A DNA stretch of 64,000 bases from an uncultured Flavobacteriaceae bacterium. GTDB taxonomy: Bacteria > Bacteroidota > Bacteroidia > Flavobacteriales > Flavobacteriaceae. The notes beneath the pieces are model-generated. The model was not told the DNA's origin. It saw only the letters and a program-made list of their open reading frames with translations, and searched no databases. A program made the position numbers and the translations under genes. Within the stretch, counting starts at the first letter, position 1; each line of letters opens with the position of its first letter. The DNA is taken from NCBI GenBank assembly GCA_947493175.1, contig CANLQD010000003.1, positions 310,001-374,000 of the forward strand, in the 5' to 3' direction. This document shows, one piece after another, positions 27,416-36,096 of the stretch.

Positions 27416-28309
27416 TTAAAAAATTGATATTTTAAATCCAGTTCGAAGATAAAAATTTCCTTCGTCATTAAGGGTAAATGCTCGGTCCCTATTTCCATCC
27501 CTTATGAGCCCTTCTTGAATTAACGAATACCCTGCAAGGGCATACAAAGAGATAACCTTATTGAACTTATACTGATACCCTAACGCGGCAACCAAAGCCG
27601 AAAGCGAAAGCGATGTACCTATATCGTCACCCGGTAGTGCAATCTCTTCCTGAATATTTACAAAATATCCGTCTAAAAAGAGTACCGATTGAAAAACGTG
27701 TTTCTCCTTCAAGTGGTATTTAAAGTCCATGCGAGGAATACCTAAGGTATATGACCAGTTTGGATGGAACCTTTTATTGTAATTGATAATCGGCAGCGGA
27801 TAGGGAAGTCCCGTCGCACTATTAAAACTGAGTCCGAGAATGAGTCGTTGCGGTTTTTCGGCCTTTGCCATATCTTTCCAGAAGAGCAAAGAGCCGTTGA
27901 TCAAAAAGTCATTATTATCAATGCCCATTTCAAAATTTGAGGCCAAACGAGGGGTAACGATACCCACCACACGCCAATCGGGATTAATTTTGAAGATATA
28001 CCCTAAATTCAAATCAATAATATGAAGTCTTTCCAAGGTCTGTACTTCAAAAGGGAGCGGAACATCGAATTCGAACTCGTACCGATTGTATTCAATTCCG
28101 GTAACCAAATACTTTTCCTCTCCTACCTTGTAGGGCACATTTGCCACTGCCCGGTACCGATTGGTTCTAATACCAAAATCGTTTTCAGGTATTACGGTAT
28201 ATTCTAGCCGAAAGAGATCGGTCGTTTGGCCATAGCCCGCAAGGGAACAAGCAAGCAAAAAAATAAAATTTAAGATGGCCCTGGACCACCCTTTCCGTTG
28301 TCTACCCAT
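27416..28309 (-). CDS. DUF6268 family outer-membrane barrel protein
   Basis: A 297-residue protein with a signal peptide ending AGYGQ (about residue 28) and alternating beta strands to a C-terminal FKISIF, the aromatic end typical of outer-membrane barrels. The pattern resembles the DUF6268 family of Bacteroidota; the function is unknown. Its start overlaps the MscS gene by 8 bp, and the NtrC-like gene follows 10 bp later, so the order MscS, DUF6268, regulator forms an operon, possibly continuing from the ABC-2 exporter genes. Confidence 0.75.
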   Translation of the reverse strand: MGRQRKGWSRAILNFIFLLACSLAGYGQTTDLFRLEYTVIPENDFGIRTNRYRAVANVPYKVGEEKYLVTGIEYNRYEFEFDVPLPFEVQTLERLHIIDLNLGYIFKINPDWRVVGIVTPRLASNFEMGIDNNDFLINGSLLFWKDMAKAEKPQRLILGLSFNSATGLPYPLPIINYNKRFHPNWSYTLGIPRMDFKYHLKEKHVFQSVLFLDGYFVNIQEEIALPGDDIGTSLSLSALVAALGYQYKFNKVISLYALAGYSLIQEGLIRDGNRDRAFTLNDEGNFYLRTGFKISIF

Positions 28310-29198
28310 TCACGCGGTTCTGCTGAAATAAATGAACGTCTCTTTGCGGGAACGGAATGGTAACGCCATGTTCCCTAAATTTGGCATCGATACTGTACCG
28401 AATAGCGCTTTTTATTTTAGGATCTCCAAAACTATCATTCGTGTAAAACTGAAGGGAAAACAAAAGGGCCGAGTCTCCAAAATCCTCAAAAAGCACAAAA
28501 GGTTTGGGGCTTTTCAAGACACTTCGTTGTTCTTGTGCCACTTGTTCCAAGATGTTGGTCACCAAGGCGACATCGCTCCCATAAGCAACACCAACTTTTA
28601 CATTTTCCCTTGTGGTCTTGTGATTTTGGGTATAGTTGTAAATGGTTTCACTGATAAACTTGTGATTGGGAATGATTACTACTTTATCATCTCGTGTTAT
28701 GGCCCTTGTAGTACGCAGCTTAATTTCAAAGACCCGTCCTACTTTACCATCGACCTCAACGATATCCCCCACATTCAATGATTTATCCAAAATAATGAAG
28801 ATGCCCGCAATAATATCTTGAAAGAGTTCCTGTAGCGCCAACCCCAGACCCACAAAAAGCGCTGCAGAAGCAGTGATAAGGAGTGTAATATCAATACCTG
28901 CCGCACTTACGGTAATGAGCACCACCAGGATATACACAAAGTACTTGATAAATTTGAAGATACTGATGAACTTCAACTTATCATCGGCTCCCATTTTACG
29001 GGTGAAAAGCGTTCTAAGCCACTTCAACACGAAACTTGTCGCCAAAAAAGAAATGGTGAGCAATAGCAGAAGTCCGATTGTAATATGAATCGAGTTTTCA
29101 CCTTCGCCGAGGTGAAGTCCCAAATTCAAAAAATCTTTTATGGACCCCCAGACATCGTCTTTTAGGATTTCTTCTACCTTGCTAGTGGTATCTTGCAT
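28302..29198 (-). CDS. Mechanosensitive ion channel, MscS family
   Basis: A 298-residue inner-membrane protein. Three spans are visible (about 30-60, 75-100, 110-140), the third being the Gly/Ala-rich pore helix (SAALFVGLGLALQELFQDIIAG region), followed by the beta domain (VGDIVEVDGKVGRVFEIKLRTT) and the alpha/beta cytoplasmic domain. It releases solutes on osmotic downshift. The ATG at 29198 overlaps the permease stop by one base (TGATG), so I prefer it to the ATG at 29213. A second, divergent MscS is at 44874. Confidence 0.92.
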   Translation of the reverse strand: MQDTTSKVEEILKDDVWGSIKDFLNLGLHLGEGENSIHITIGLLLLLTISFLATSFVLKWLRTLFTRKMGADDKLKFISIFKFIKYFVYILVVLITVSAAGIDITLLITASAALFVGLGLALQELFQDIIAGIFIILDKSLNVGDIVEVDGKVGRVFEIKLRTTRAITRDDKVVIIPNHKFISETIYNYTQNHKTTRENVKVGVAYGSDVALVTNILEQVAQEQRSVLKSPKPFVLFEDFGDSALLFSLQFYTNDSFGDPKIKSAIRYSIDAKFREHGVTIPFPQRDVHLFQQNRVNG

Positions 29199-30538
29199 CA
29201 ATATCGCAACCATTTGAACAGTTCTTTATAGCTTGGCTTTTTACCATACATGAGGATACCGACACGATAAATCTTGGCAGCCAACCATACGATGCCGACA
29301 AAGGTAGCCACTAAAAACACAATAGAGGTAATCAGTTGCCAAATAGGCACACCCCCCTCTCCGACTCCCCAAGGCAAACGCATCAACATAACAATTGGAG
29401 AGGTCAATGGAAAAAGGGAAAAACCAACAGCGATAGGTCCGTGCGGGTTATTGAAAACAGAAAAGAACCCTACATAGATAGCCAGTACCAATGGAATAAT
29501 AATGGGGAATATGAACTGTTGTGTATCGGTCTCATTATCTACCGCCGCACCAATTGCCGCGTAAATGGAACTGTATATCAAATAACCCAATACAAAGTAC
29601 ACCAAGAAGAACGAAACCAATGTGAACAATGGAATCTTTAATACCTCCTGTGCATAAAGTCCTAAGGTCTCGTTCGATCCGGGAAGCGAGGGTGCCAAAT
29701 TTCCTGTCGCATCGGGCATCATGGTCTTACCCGTGGTGAGGGTACCGGCATCAATATTGAACAACGCCATTGCAACAAACAGCAAAAGGCTTGCAGAAAC
29801 GATCCAAATCGCGAACTGGGTAACCCCCGCTAAAGACGTACCAATAATCTTACCGAGCATTAACTGAAATGGTTTTACCGAAGAAATAATCACCTCTATG
29901 ATGCGGCTCGTCTTTTCTTCAATAACACTTCGCATTACAAAACCGCCGTAGATGATGATAAACATCATGATCAAATATCCAAAAGCTCCACCGATCGCCG
30001 CTTTGATCTCATTAATGTGTTTTAGATTTTGCTCCCCATTAAAGGTGGCAATGTTCATTTCAAAGTCGGTATCGATAGTCGCAAAATCTTTTTGGGAAAC
30101 CCCCATCTCCTGGAGCCTTCGCTGCCGTAAACGCTCTTCAAAAACAGATTCGATCTTTGCCAGCAATATGGTATTAGGGGCTTCCTTAGAATAAAAGAAC
30201 GCATTTTTGGCTACTGCTTCAAGATTTGCCTCTTTCGGAATATACAACAATCCACTATACCCCATTTGTGCCGTGGAATCCTTTGCGGTAGTCAAATCAA
30301 CGTCGAAAAAACGCAAATAGGATACACTTTCGGTCGTGTGAAAATCAGTGGTGAAATAGTCGCTCTCGTTCAAAATGGCGATAATTCGTTTATCGCCGTC
30401 GTTCAATTTTGTAAGGTATGCTACCAACACGACCAAGGCTACCATCAGAATCGGACTGAGAAAGGTCATCACAACAAACGATTTGTTCCGGACCTTCGCC
30501 AAATACTCTCTTTTTATGATCAACGGTAATTTACGCAT
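29198..30538 (-). CDS. ABC-2 type permease (NatB-like)
   Basis: A 446-residue permease. One N-terminal span precedes a large extracytoplasmic domain (about 45-170), then five or six spans. The DUF/ABC-2 signature VIEEKTSRIIEVIISSVKPFQLMLGKIIG is present (cited as a region, about 205-235). This architecture matches NatB, the sodium-export permease family. It overlaps the ATPase gene by 8 bp upstream and MscS by 1 bp downstream, so all are co-transcribed. The substrate could also be a lipid or peptide. Confidence 0.9.
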   Translation of the reverse strand: MRKLPLIIKREYLAKVRNKSFVVMTFLSPILMVALVVLVAYLTKLNDGDKRIIAILNESDYFTTDFHTTESVSYLRFFDVDLTTAKDSTAQMGYSGLLYIPKEANLEAVAKNAFFYSKEAPNTILLAKIESVFEERLRQRRLQEMGVSQKDFATIDTDFEMNIATFNGEQNLKHINEIKAAIGGAFGYLIMMFIIIYGGFVMRSVIEEKTSRIIEVIISSVKPFQLMLGKIIGTSLAGVTQFAIWIVSASLLLFVAMALFNIDAGTLTTGKTMMPDATGNLAPSLPGSNETLGLYAQEVLKIPLFTLVSFFLVYFVLGYLIYSSIYAAIGAAVDNETDTQQFIFPIIIPLVLAIYVGFFSVFNNPHGPIAVGFSLFPLTSPIVMLMRLPWGVGEGGVPIWQLITSIVFLVATFVGIVWLAAKIYRVGILMYGKKPSYKELFKWLRY

Positions 30539-31466
30539 CTATACCTTTCTCTTGAACGGTTCTAATAAATATCTCATCTGCCGATGGTACGGTCTCCTCA
30601 AAACTGCTCACCTTGCCTTTGTCGGAAAGATAGCCCAATAATGCGCCGGAATCATCGGAAGGTAGTTGGACGGTAAAATCTACCTGTTTTTCAACGGAGT
30701 CATAGCCAGCATTGGTCATATTGAATTTAACCCCTACTTCTTCCAAAAAAAGTGGACCATTCTCGATGGCCATCCGCACTCGATAGGTATTGTTCTTATA
30801 GGCTTTTTTAATATCGGAGAGTTTGCCATCCAATATTTTTTCCGATCGATGGATCAATGCAATGTATTCACATAATGCCTCGACCGATTCCATCCGATGG
30901 GTAGAAAAAATAATGGAGGTACCTTCATTTCTTAAATTCAATATCTCGTCTTTGATCAAGTTGGCGTTAATAGGATCAAAGCCACTGAATGGTTCATCAA
31001 ATATCAACAGTTTGGGTCGATGCAACACGGTCACGATAAATTGTATCTTTTGGGCCATGCCCTTCGAAAGCTCTTGCACTTTTTTGTTCCACCAATCCCC
31101 TATTTCCAATCGTTCGAACCAATGTGCAAGTCGTTTTTTTGCCTCGTCCTTTTCCAGTCCTTTTAACCGAGCCAGATATAGGGCCTGCTCCCCTACCTTC
31201 ATACTTTTATAGAGGCCACGTTCTTCGGGAAGATAACCGATCATTGCAATATGCTCGGTCTTCAAGGGCTCCCCATCAAACCAAACCGTTCCTTGGTCCG
31301 GGTAGGTAATTTGATTGATGATACGAAGAAGGGTGGTTTTTCCTGCACCATTGGGTCCTAACAAGCCGTAGATACTATTTTTGGGAATTTCTAAAGAGAC
31401 CTTATCGAGAGCGGTGTATTTTCCAAAATATTTGGTGACTTCCTTAGTAACCAAAATGTTGTTCAT
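30531..31466 (-). CDS. ABC transporter ATP-binding protein (NatA-like)
   Basis: A 311-residue ATPase. Walker A GPNGAGKTT, the signature LSKGMAQKIQF, Walker B LLIFDEPFSGFDP and the H-loop FSTHRM are all present; the last 80 residues are the regulatory tail common to NatA-type proteins. The longer frame to 31628 is rejected because an exact -7 promoter element at 31481-31488 lies inside it and just upstream of the ATG at 31466. It energises the adjacent ABC-2 permease. Confidence 0.93.
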   Translation of the reverse strand: MNNILVTKEVTKYFGKYTALDKVSLEIPKNSIYGLLGPNGAGKTTLLRIINQITYPDQGTVWFDGEPLKTEHIAMIGYLPEERGLYKSMKVGEQALYLARLKGLEKDEAKKRLAHWFERLEIGDWWNKKVQELSKGMAQKIQFIVTVLHRPKLLIFDEPFSGFDPINANLIKDEILNLRNEGTSIIFSTHRMESVEALCEYIALIHRSEKILDGKLSDIKKAYKNNTYRVRMAIENGPLFLEEVGVKFNMTNAGYDSVEKQVDFTVQLPSDDSGALLGYLSDKGKVSSFEETVPSADEIFIRTVQEKGIDA

Positions 31467-31480
31467 GCAAGAAATTTTAT

Positions 31481-31488
31481 CAAAGATA
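31481..31488 (-). promoter_or_regulatory. Promoter -7 element of the NatA-like operon
   Basis: The reverse strand reads TATCTTTG, an exact TAnnTTTG match. Only 14 bases separate it from the ATG at 31466, so the leader is very short. Confidence 0.6.
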
Positions 31489-31547
31489 GCCAAATGTTTT
31501 ATTTTGTTTTGAAAGCTCGCAGTAGTGGTAGGAGTCAAAAAACAAAA

Positions 31548-31574
31548 CCCACCCTTAATTGGATTAAGGATGGG
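31548..31574 (-). terminator. Terminator of the grpE-dnaJ operon (distal)
   Basis: CCCACCCTTAAT (31548-31559) pairs with ATTAAGGATGGG (31563-31574), one mismatch, loop of 3. On the reverse strand it is followed by a T-rich run. It lies about 90 bp after the dnaJ stop. Confidence 0.8.
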
Positions 31575-31602
31575 AAAAAAATTGCTATGAAAAAGAAAAT
31601 TA

Positions 31603-31620
31603 GTATTGGTTTCCCAATAC
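31603..31620 (-). terminator. Second hairpin after dnaJ (proximal)
   Basis: GTATTGG (31603-31609) and CCAATAC (31614-31620) form a perfect 7-bp stem with a 4-nt loop, followed on the reverse strand by a pyrimidine-rich stretch. With the hairpin at 31548 it forms a tandem pair. Confidence 0.55.
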
Positions 31621-31665
31621 CAAGTCAAATATACGTTTTTATTTTAAAAATGAAATTAAAATATG

Positions 31666-32784
31666 TTAAGAGAACATATCTTTAACCTTTTCAAAGAAAG
31701 ATTTATCCGATTTTTCGGGCTTTGGCTCAAAATTCTCGTTGTTCTGCATACGTTCAAAAAACTCTTTCTGCTCTTTGTTCAATTCCTTCGGTGTCCACAC
31801 GTTTACATGAACCAGCAAGTCACCACTGCCATAGCCATTTAAGCTAGAAATACCTTTTCCCCGAAGGCGCAATATTTTACCCGATTGAATACCCGATTCT
31901 AGCTTAATACGCACTTTCCCCCCAACGGAATCAATCTCCTTGGAAGTACCCAAAACGGCTTCCGATATACTGATATACAGATCGTAGTGCAGGTTATCCC
32001 CTTCACGTTTCAAAGTCTTATGGTCCTCGGTTTCGATGGCCACTAACAAATCGCCAGGAACTCCATTGCCCGGGGCCTCGTTTCCTTTGCCCCCGACCTT
32101 TAATTGCATGCCTTCCTCGACGCCCGCAGGTATTTTTATAGAAACGGTCTCTTCTTTGACTTTTAGCCCTTGGGCATCGGCATCGCTGGGTTTCCGGTCT
32201 AACAACTGACCACTACCGCCACAATTGCTACAGGTAGCGGCTGTTTGCATTCTACCTAATATAGTATTGGTGATTTTGGTTACTTGACCACGTCCTCCAC
32301 ACGTACTACAAGTCTTATAGGTAACCCCATCGGCCTGGACTTTTCTACGTACTTTCACCTTTTTTTCAACACCGTTGGCAACCTCTTCCAAATTCAGTTT
32401 TACCCGAATGCGCAAATTGCTTCCTTTGGTTCTTCGTTGACCTCCACCAAAGCCACCAAAGCCGCTAAAGCCACCGCCGCCACCGAATGCACTTCCGAAA
32501 ATATCACCGAATTGGCTGAAGATATCGTCCATATTCATACCTCCGCCGAAACCACCTCCACCTTCGAAGGCCGCATGACCGAACTGATCATAACGGGCCT
32601 TTTTATCGGGATCGCTCAACACTTCATAGGCCTCTGCCGCTTTTTTGAACATTTCTTCGGCTTTGGCATCACCGGGGTTTTTGTCCGGGTGGTACTCAAT
32701 GGCCTTTTTGCGATAGGCCTTCTTAATCTCGGCCGCCGAAGCACCTTTACCAACTCCCAATATATCGTAATAATCCTCTTTCAT
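31666..32784 (-). CDS. dnaJ: Chaperone DnaJ, short zinc-finger form
   Basis: A 372-residue co-chaperone. The J domain (1-70) has the HPD motif in EYHPDKNPG; a Gly/Phe-rich linker follows (about 75-115). The zinc region contains only two CxxCxGxG repeats (CSTCGGRG and CSNCGGSG) instead of four, so one of the two zinc sites is missing. The C-terminal substrate-binding domains are normal ([32 protein letters not shown]). It stimulates DnaK ATPase activity. It starts 6 bp after grpE. Confidence 0.95.
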   Translation of the reverse strand: MKEDYYDILGVGKGASAAEIKKAYRKKAIEYHPDKNPGDAKAEEMFKKAAEAYEVLSDPDKKARYDQFGHAAFEGGGGFGGGMNMDDIFSQFGDIFGSAFGGGGGFSGFGGFGGGQRRTKGSNLRIRVKLNLEEVANGVEKKVKVRRKVQADGVTYKTCSTCGGRGQVTKITNTILGRMQTAATCSNCGGSGQLLDRKPSDADAQGLKVKEETVSIKIPAGVEEGMQLKVGGKGNEAPGNGVPGDLLVAIETEDHKTLKREGDNLHYDLYISISEAVLGTSKEIDSVGGKVRIKLESGIQSGKILRLRGKGISSLNGYGSGDLLVHVNVWTPKELNKEQKEFFERMQNNENFEPKPEKSDKSFFEKVKDMFS

Positions 32785-32790
32785 ATATTT

Positions 32791-33360
32791 CTAGTTTCCG
32801 ACGACCACCTTTGGATGGCGAATGATTTTATCCCCCAAGGAGAAACCTTTTTCAACAACATCGATAATCTTACCTTTCATTTTTTTACTGGGTGCCGGTA
32901 TTTGGGTAATCGCATCGTGCACTTCTGCATCGAAGGCGTCGCCCGCCTTGATGCTAATTTCTTGCAGCCCTTTGGACTTTAATGTTTCCTTGAACTTATT
33001 TTGTATGAGTTCTACCCCTTTGAACATTTCGGCATCATCTGACTTGGAAAGCTCCTTCATGGCACGATCAAAATCGTCCAACACTGGTAACAACGAAACC
33101 ATGACTTCTTGTCCGGCTGTTCGGAAGAGCTCCATACGTTCCTTGGAAGTTCGCTTTTTATAATTCTCGAATTCCGCGAAAAGACGTAAAAATTTTTCCT
33201 TTTCCTTGGCAACTTCTTCCCGAAGTTGGTCTTCTACGGATAATTCTTCTTTCTCTTCAGTGGTTTTGGTTTCTTCGTTGGTAGTACCGGCCTCCTTTGT
33301 TTCAGGGGTATCCCCATCAAGGATCTCCTCTAAATCTTCGGCCCTCTCTTTTTCGCTCAT
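32791..33360 (-). CDS. grpE: Nucleotide exchange factor GrpE
   Basis: A 189-residue DnaK co-factor: acidic disordered N-terminus (1-45), long coiled-coil helix (about 45-110, EEVAKEKEKFLRLFAEFENYKKRT region) and C-terminal beta domain with VEKGFSLGDKIIRHPKVVVGN in parts. It accelerates ADP release from DnaK and acts with DnaJ encoded immediately downstream. Its promoter is one of the clearest in the window. Confidence 0.95.
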   Translation of the reverse strand: MSEKERAEDLEEILDGDTPETKEAGTTNEETKTTEEKEELSVEDQLREEVAKEKEKFLRLFAEFENYKKRTSKERMELFRTAGQEVMVSLLPVLDDFDRAMKELSKSDDAEMFKGVELIQNKFKETLKSKGLQEISIKAGDAFDAEVHDAITQIPAPSKKMKGKIIDVVEKGFSLGDKIIRHPKVVVGN

Positions 33361-33739
33361 GTGAATGCAACTATTTATATTATCTGTCTAAGGCAGGCAA
33401 AAGTACTGCCAATTCTTTAAAAATGTCAAAATGTCATCAAGTAAATAGCAGATGTTAGTAGGATACTCTTTGAAGACCATACAATAGGTGAAGTCTGCTC
33501 TCATCTCTTGGAAGGGCTTTTTCATTAAACCCGGTTTTAAATCGGGTCGCATGAGAAAAAGACGAGTTTCAGGGAAAGAACCAGATGAGTAGCAAAAAAT
33601 GATAAGAAAGAAACTACCGCCAAGATATTCTCAATTGTTTATTCATATCATATGGACAGGTTTCACCAAAATCGGTGAACCTAAAGACCATATTTTTTGA
33701 GGGTGTTTAAAAGCCGGCTTAGAATGCAATAGTTGGCCG
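33361..33739. other. Intergenic region upstream of grpE
   Basis: About 380 bases without a credible gene. The grpE promoter is at 33398-33430. A hairpin made of GGTTTCACC and GGTGAACC near 33659-33681 (one bulged base) could end transcripts coming from the epimerase gene. ACCCG and CGGGT near 33530 form another short inverted repeat. Confidence 0.5.
33398..33430 (-). promoter_or_regulatory. Promoter of grpE-dnaJ
   Basis: On the reverse strand, TTTG (33430-33427) and TACTTTTG (33405-33398) are 21 bases apart, matching the Bacteroidota -33/-7 consensus in both boxes and spacing. The predicted transcript start is about 30 bases upstream of the grpE ATG. Confidence 0.75.
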
Positions 33740-34699
33740 CTAAACATACTCTTTCCGAAAAACCACGTCATCGGTATCGGATGCTTTCGGTGTTAGATAG
33801 ATATTTTCCAACGTCTTACAAATATTCTGATGATCAAAAACAAAACCTTCCTGTTCGATTTTTTTAGAGCTTACCCGTTGGCTTGCGAAGAGTATATAAG
33901 ACATCTCCCCTAGTATCGTCTGCATTACGAACTTAGGAATATTCGGTAAAAACAAAGGTTTGTCAAGCACTTTGGCGATTTCCTTTATCAGTTTGTTATT
34001 GGTAACCGGGTTAGGGCCTACACCATTATAAACCCCTGATAAGCCGTTTTCTAAGGCAAACAAAAAAATACGGGCTAAATCTTTGATATGAATCCAAGAC
34101 TGCCATTGGTTTCCCGAACCAAAAGCTGCTCCGGAATAATATTTGATTGGTTTTGCCATTTCCGGAAGGGCGCCTCCTTTATTCGACATGACCAAACCGA
34201 TACGTATTTTTGATATCGGAAAGCCAAAACCATTTAAGGTATCCGCTTCTTGTTCCCATTTTTGTACGACCTTACCAAGAAAACTGTTATCCACCCTTGG
34301 GTCGGTCTCCTCGTAATAATCGGTTAAGGAATTGGGATAGATCCCTATCGCAGAGGCCGAGACGAAAGCACGTATTTGGGAGGCATCTATCTGCTTTAGC
34401 CCCTTGTGTAGTGTTCTAAGTGTATTTATTCGACTCGAAAGTACTTTTTTCTTGTATTCGGGAGTCCAACGTTTCGAAATACTGGCACCCGCCAAGTTAA
34501 TAATTGCCGAGACCCCTTTGAAACAGTTCATATCTATTTCTTGGGTATCGGGATTCCAATAAAATCCCTGATATTTCTCGTCGCCGACAATTTTATCTCT
34601 CCTGGTTGTGAGATAATTGACAGCTATATTTTTGCTATGACAAAGTGCTGTAATCTCACTACCTACAAGACCTGTTGCACCGGTTATCAATACTTTCAT
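33740..34699 (-). CDS. TIGR01777 family NAD(P)-dependent epimerase (SDR39U1-like)
   Basis: A 319-residue atypical short-chain dehydrogenase. The Rossmann start MKVLITGATGLVGSE binds NAD(P); INLAGASISKRWTP, the SASAIGIYP active-site region and a C-terminal DUF1731 domain (about 265-310) define the family, related to cell-division inhibitor SulA-like epimerases by name only. Substrate unknown. A consensus -7 box ends just 5 bases before the ATG, so the mRNA is probably leaderless. Confidence 0.9.
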   Translation of the reverse strand: MKVLITGATGLVGSEITALCHSKNIAVNYLTTRRDKIVGDEKYQGFYWNPDTQEIDMNCFKGVSAIINLAGASISKRWTPEYKKKVLSSRINTLRTLHKGLKQIDASQIRAFVSASAIGIYPNSLTDYYEETDPRVDNSFLGKVVQKWEQEADTLNGFGFPISKIRIGLVMSNKGGALPEMAKPIKYYSGAAFGSGNQWQSWIHIKDLARIFLFALENGLSGVYNGVGPNPVTNNKLIKEIAKVLDKPLFLPNIPKFVMQTILGEMSYILFASQRVSSKKIEQEGFVFDHQNICKTLENIYLTPKASDTDDVVFRKEYV

Positions 34700-34703
34700 A
34701 TGA

Positions 34704-34711
34704 CAAAAGTA
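34704..34711 (-). promoter_or_regulatory. Promoter -7 element abutting the epimerase start codon
   Basis: The reverse strand reads TACTTTTG, an exact TAnnTTTG match, only 4 bases before the ATG at 34699. Transcription would begin at or next to the start codon. Confidence 0.55.
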
Positions 34712-34809
34712 TGGGTTTTCATAGCGAAGCCGAATAAGTTTAATTTGGATTTAACAGAGTTGTTTAACGTTATCTTAAAGTACGGACGGGAAAAGCAAGT
34801 CTTTCTTTT

Positions 34810-35487
34810 TCAAAGATTTAAAGGGCCGGATTTCGTCGCTCGAAGCATTTCTCTTTTTCCTGGAGGACCTGGCAAACGCTCAACGAGAAAGCCGACCGAC
34901 TGCATTGCCCGTCGTACACTTCCTTTTGCGGAATAGGTTACGAGGATTCCGCCAGGTTTCAAGGCCGCGAACATCTTCTGGAAAATTTGCTCGGTCCATA
35001 ACTCGGGTTGTACCCGTGCTCCAAAAGCATCAAAATAAACTAGGTTAAACAAATCCTCGTCAATGATCGAACGAAAATCTTTCTGTTGCTTGTGAAGCAC
35101 AAAACGGTTATCAACATGTATCGGTGTTTCCCAGGAACATTTGTGCAGTTTTTCAAAAACCGGTTTTAACGAGGGTACCTGCAACTGCGAAACATATTCC
35201 AGTTCACTCCATTCTTCCGAAGCAATAGGATATGCCTCAACCCCTGTATAATGGATTCTCAACTGCCTTTTTGCCGCTTCCAATAAGGTTATAAAGGCAT
35301 TCAGGCCTGTTCCAAAACCGATTTCAAGGACTGAAATTTGGGAACCTGAACATGCATCCAACCCATTTTTAATAAAAACGTGGTAGGCTTCCTGAATTGC
35401 ACCGTGTTTGGAATGATACTGCTCGTCCCAATCCTCGATATGAATTGTTTTTGAGCCATCTCCCGTTGTTATGATACGACGTTTCAA
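34810..35487 (-). CDS. mnmD: tRNA U34 methyltransferase MnmD
   Basis: A 225-residue SAM-dependent methyltransferase (DUF752), the stand-alone version of the MnmC methyltransferase domain, which makes the last methylation of 5-methylaminomethyl-2-thiouridine at the tRNA wobble position. Visible features are EIGFGTGLNAFITL (SAM motif I), VYFDAFGARVQPELWT and the GGILVTYSAKGSVRRAM end. The start codon is TTG. It follows the DUF4920 gene by 1 bp, so the two are coupled. Confidence 0.9.
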   Translation of the reverse strand: MKRRIITTGDGSKTIHIEDWDEQYHSKHGAIQEAYHVFIKNGLDACSGSQISVLEIGFGTGLNAFITLLEAAKRQLRIHYTGVEAYPIASEEWSELEYVSQLQVPSLKPVFEKLHKCSWETPIHVDNRFVLHKQQKDFRSIIDEDLFNLVYFDAFGARVQPELWTEQIFQKMFAALKPGGILVTYSAKGSVRRAMQSVGFLVERLPGPPGKREMLRATKSGPLNL

Positions 35488-35488
35488 A

Positions 35489-35992
35489 CTATTGTCTTAG
35501 AAGCACACCATCCGCCTCAAAACCCAGTGTCTTTTTAGGTGCGGTGATTTTTGCTATCTCGGCTTCGGACCGGCCGGCGTCCTTTGCGTAGTGTCGCTGA
35601 TCTTCCAAGCTCATTTCTTCCACAAAAGCCTTTCCGTTGACCACCACTTCCTTACCCGCAATATCAGTTGGCATAAAAAAGCCGTAATCCTTAAAACGAA
35701 CCATGGCCTGTTGCCCGTCGGTCAGTTCAAGTTTCATCCAGCAACCCTTGGCCTGACAAACCTCGACAACCCGTGCCGAAAACTTGGTCATCAATGTATC
35801 AGATACGGCCAAAGTGTTATATTTTTCGGTCATTTCAGCAGCATTTAGACTTCCATTCGTATCGATATGAGCACCAAAACCGTTAGAAGAAACAGCCTGA
35901 GTGGTCTCCCCATTTGCTATAGGTTCCCCATTTTGGCCTTTACAACTGTATAAGACCAAGAAAAACACAAGTAATATGTTAATTCTTTTCAT
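35489..35992 (-). CDS. DUF4920 lipoprotein
   Basis: A 167-residue protein with a lipoprotein signal (MKRINILLVFFLVLYSC) and a DUF4920 domain (about 50-165), recognised by SARVVEVCQAKGCWMKLEL and VNGKAFVEEMS. The CxxxGCW pattern suggests an OB-like fold that may bind a ligand or metal; no function is established. An ATG three codons upstream (36001) is also possible. It precedes mnmD with 1 bp between them. Confidence 0.85.
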   Translation of the reverse strand: MKRINILLVFFLVLYSCKGQNGEPIANGETTQAVSSNGFGAHIDTNGSLNAAEMTEKYNTLAVSDTLMTKFSARVVEVCQAKGCWMKLELTDGQQAMVRFKDYGFFMPTDIAGKEVVVNGKAFVEEMSLEDQRHYAKDAGRSEAEIAKITAPKKTLGFEADGVLLRQ

Positions 35993-36096
35993 ATCCTTCA
36001 AAAATTAAATCCACACAACAAAATTGGTCATTTTTAAAAGAAAAACGAAAGGCTTATTTGTATATTTCATAAATTTATTTTTCAAATGCAATACCC

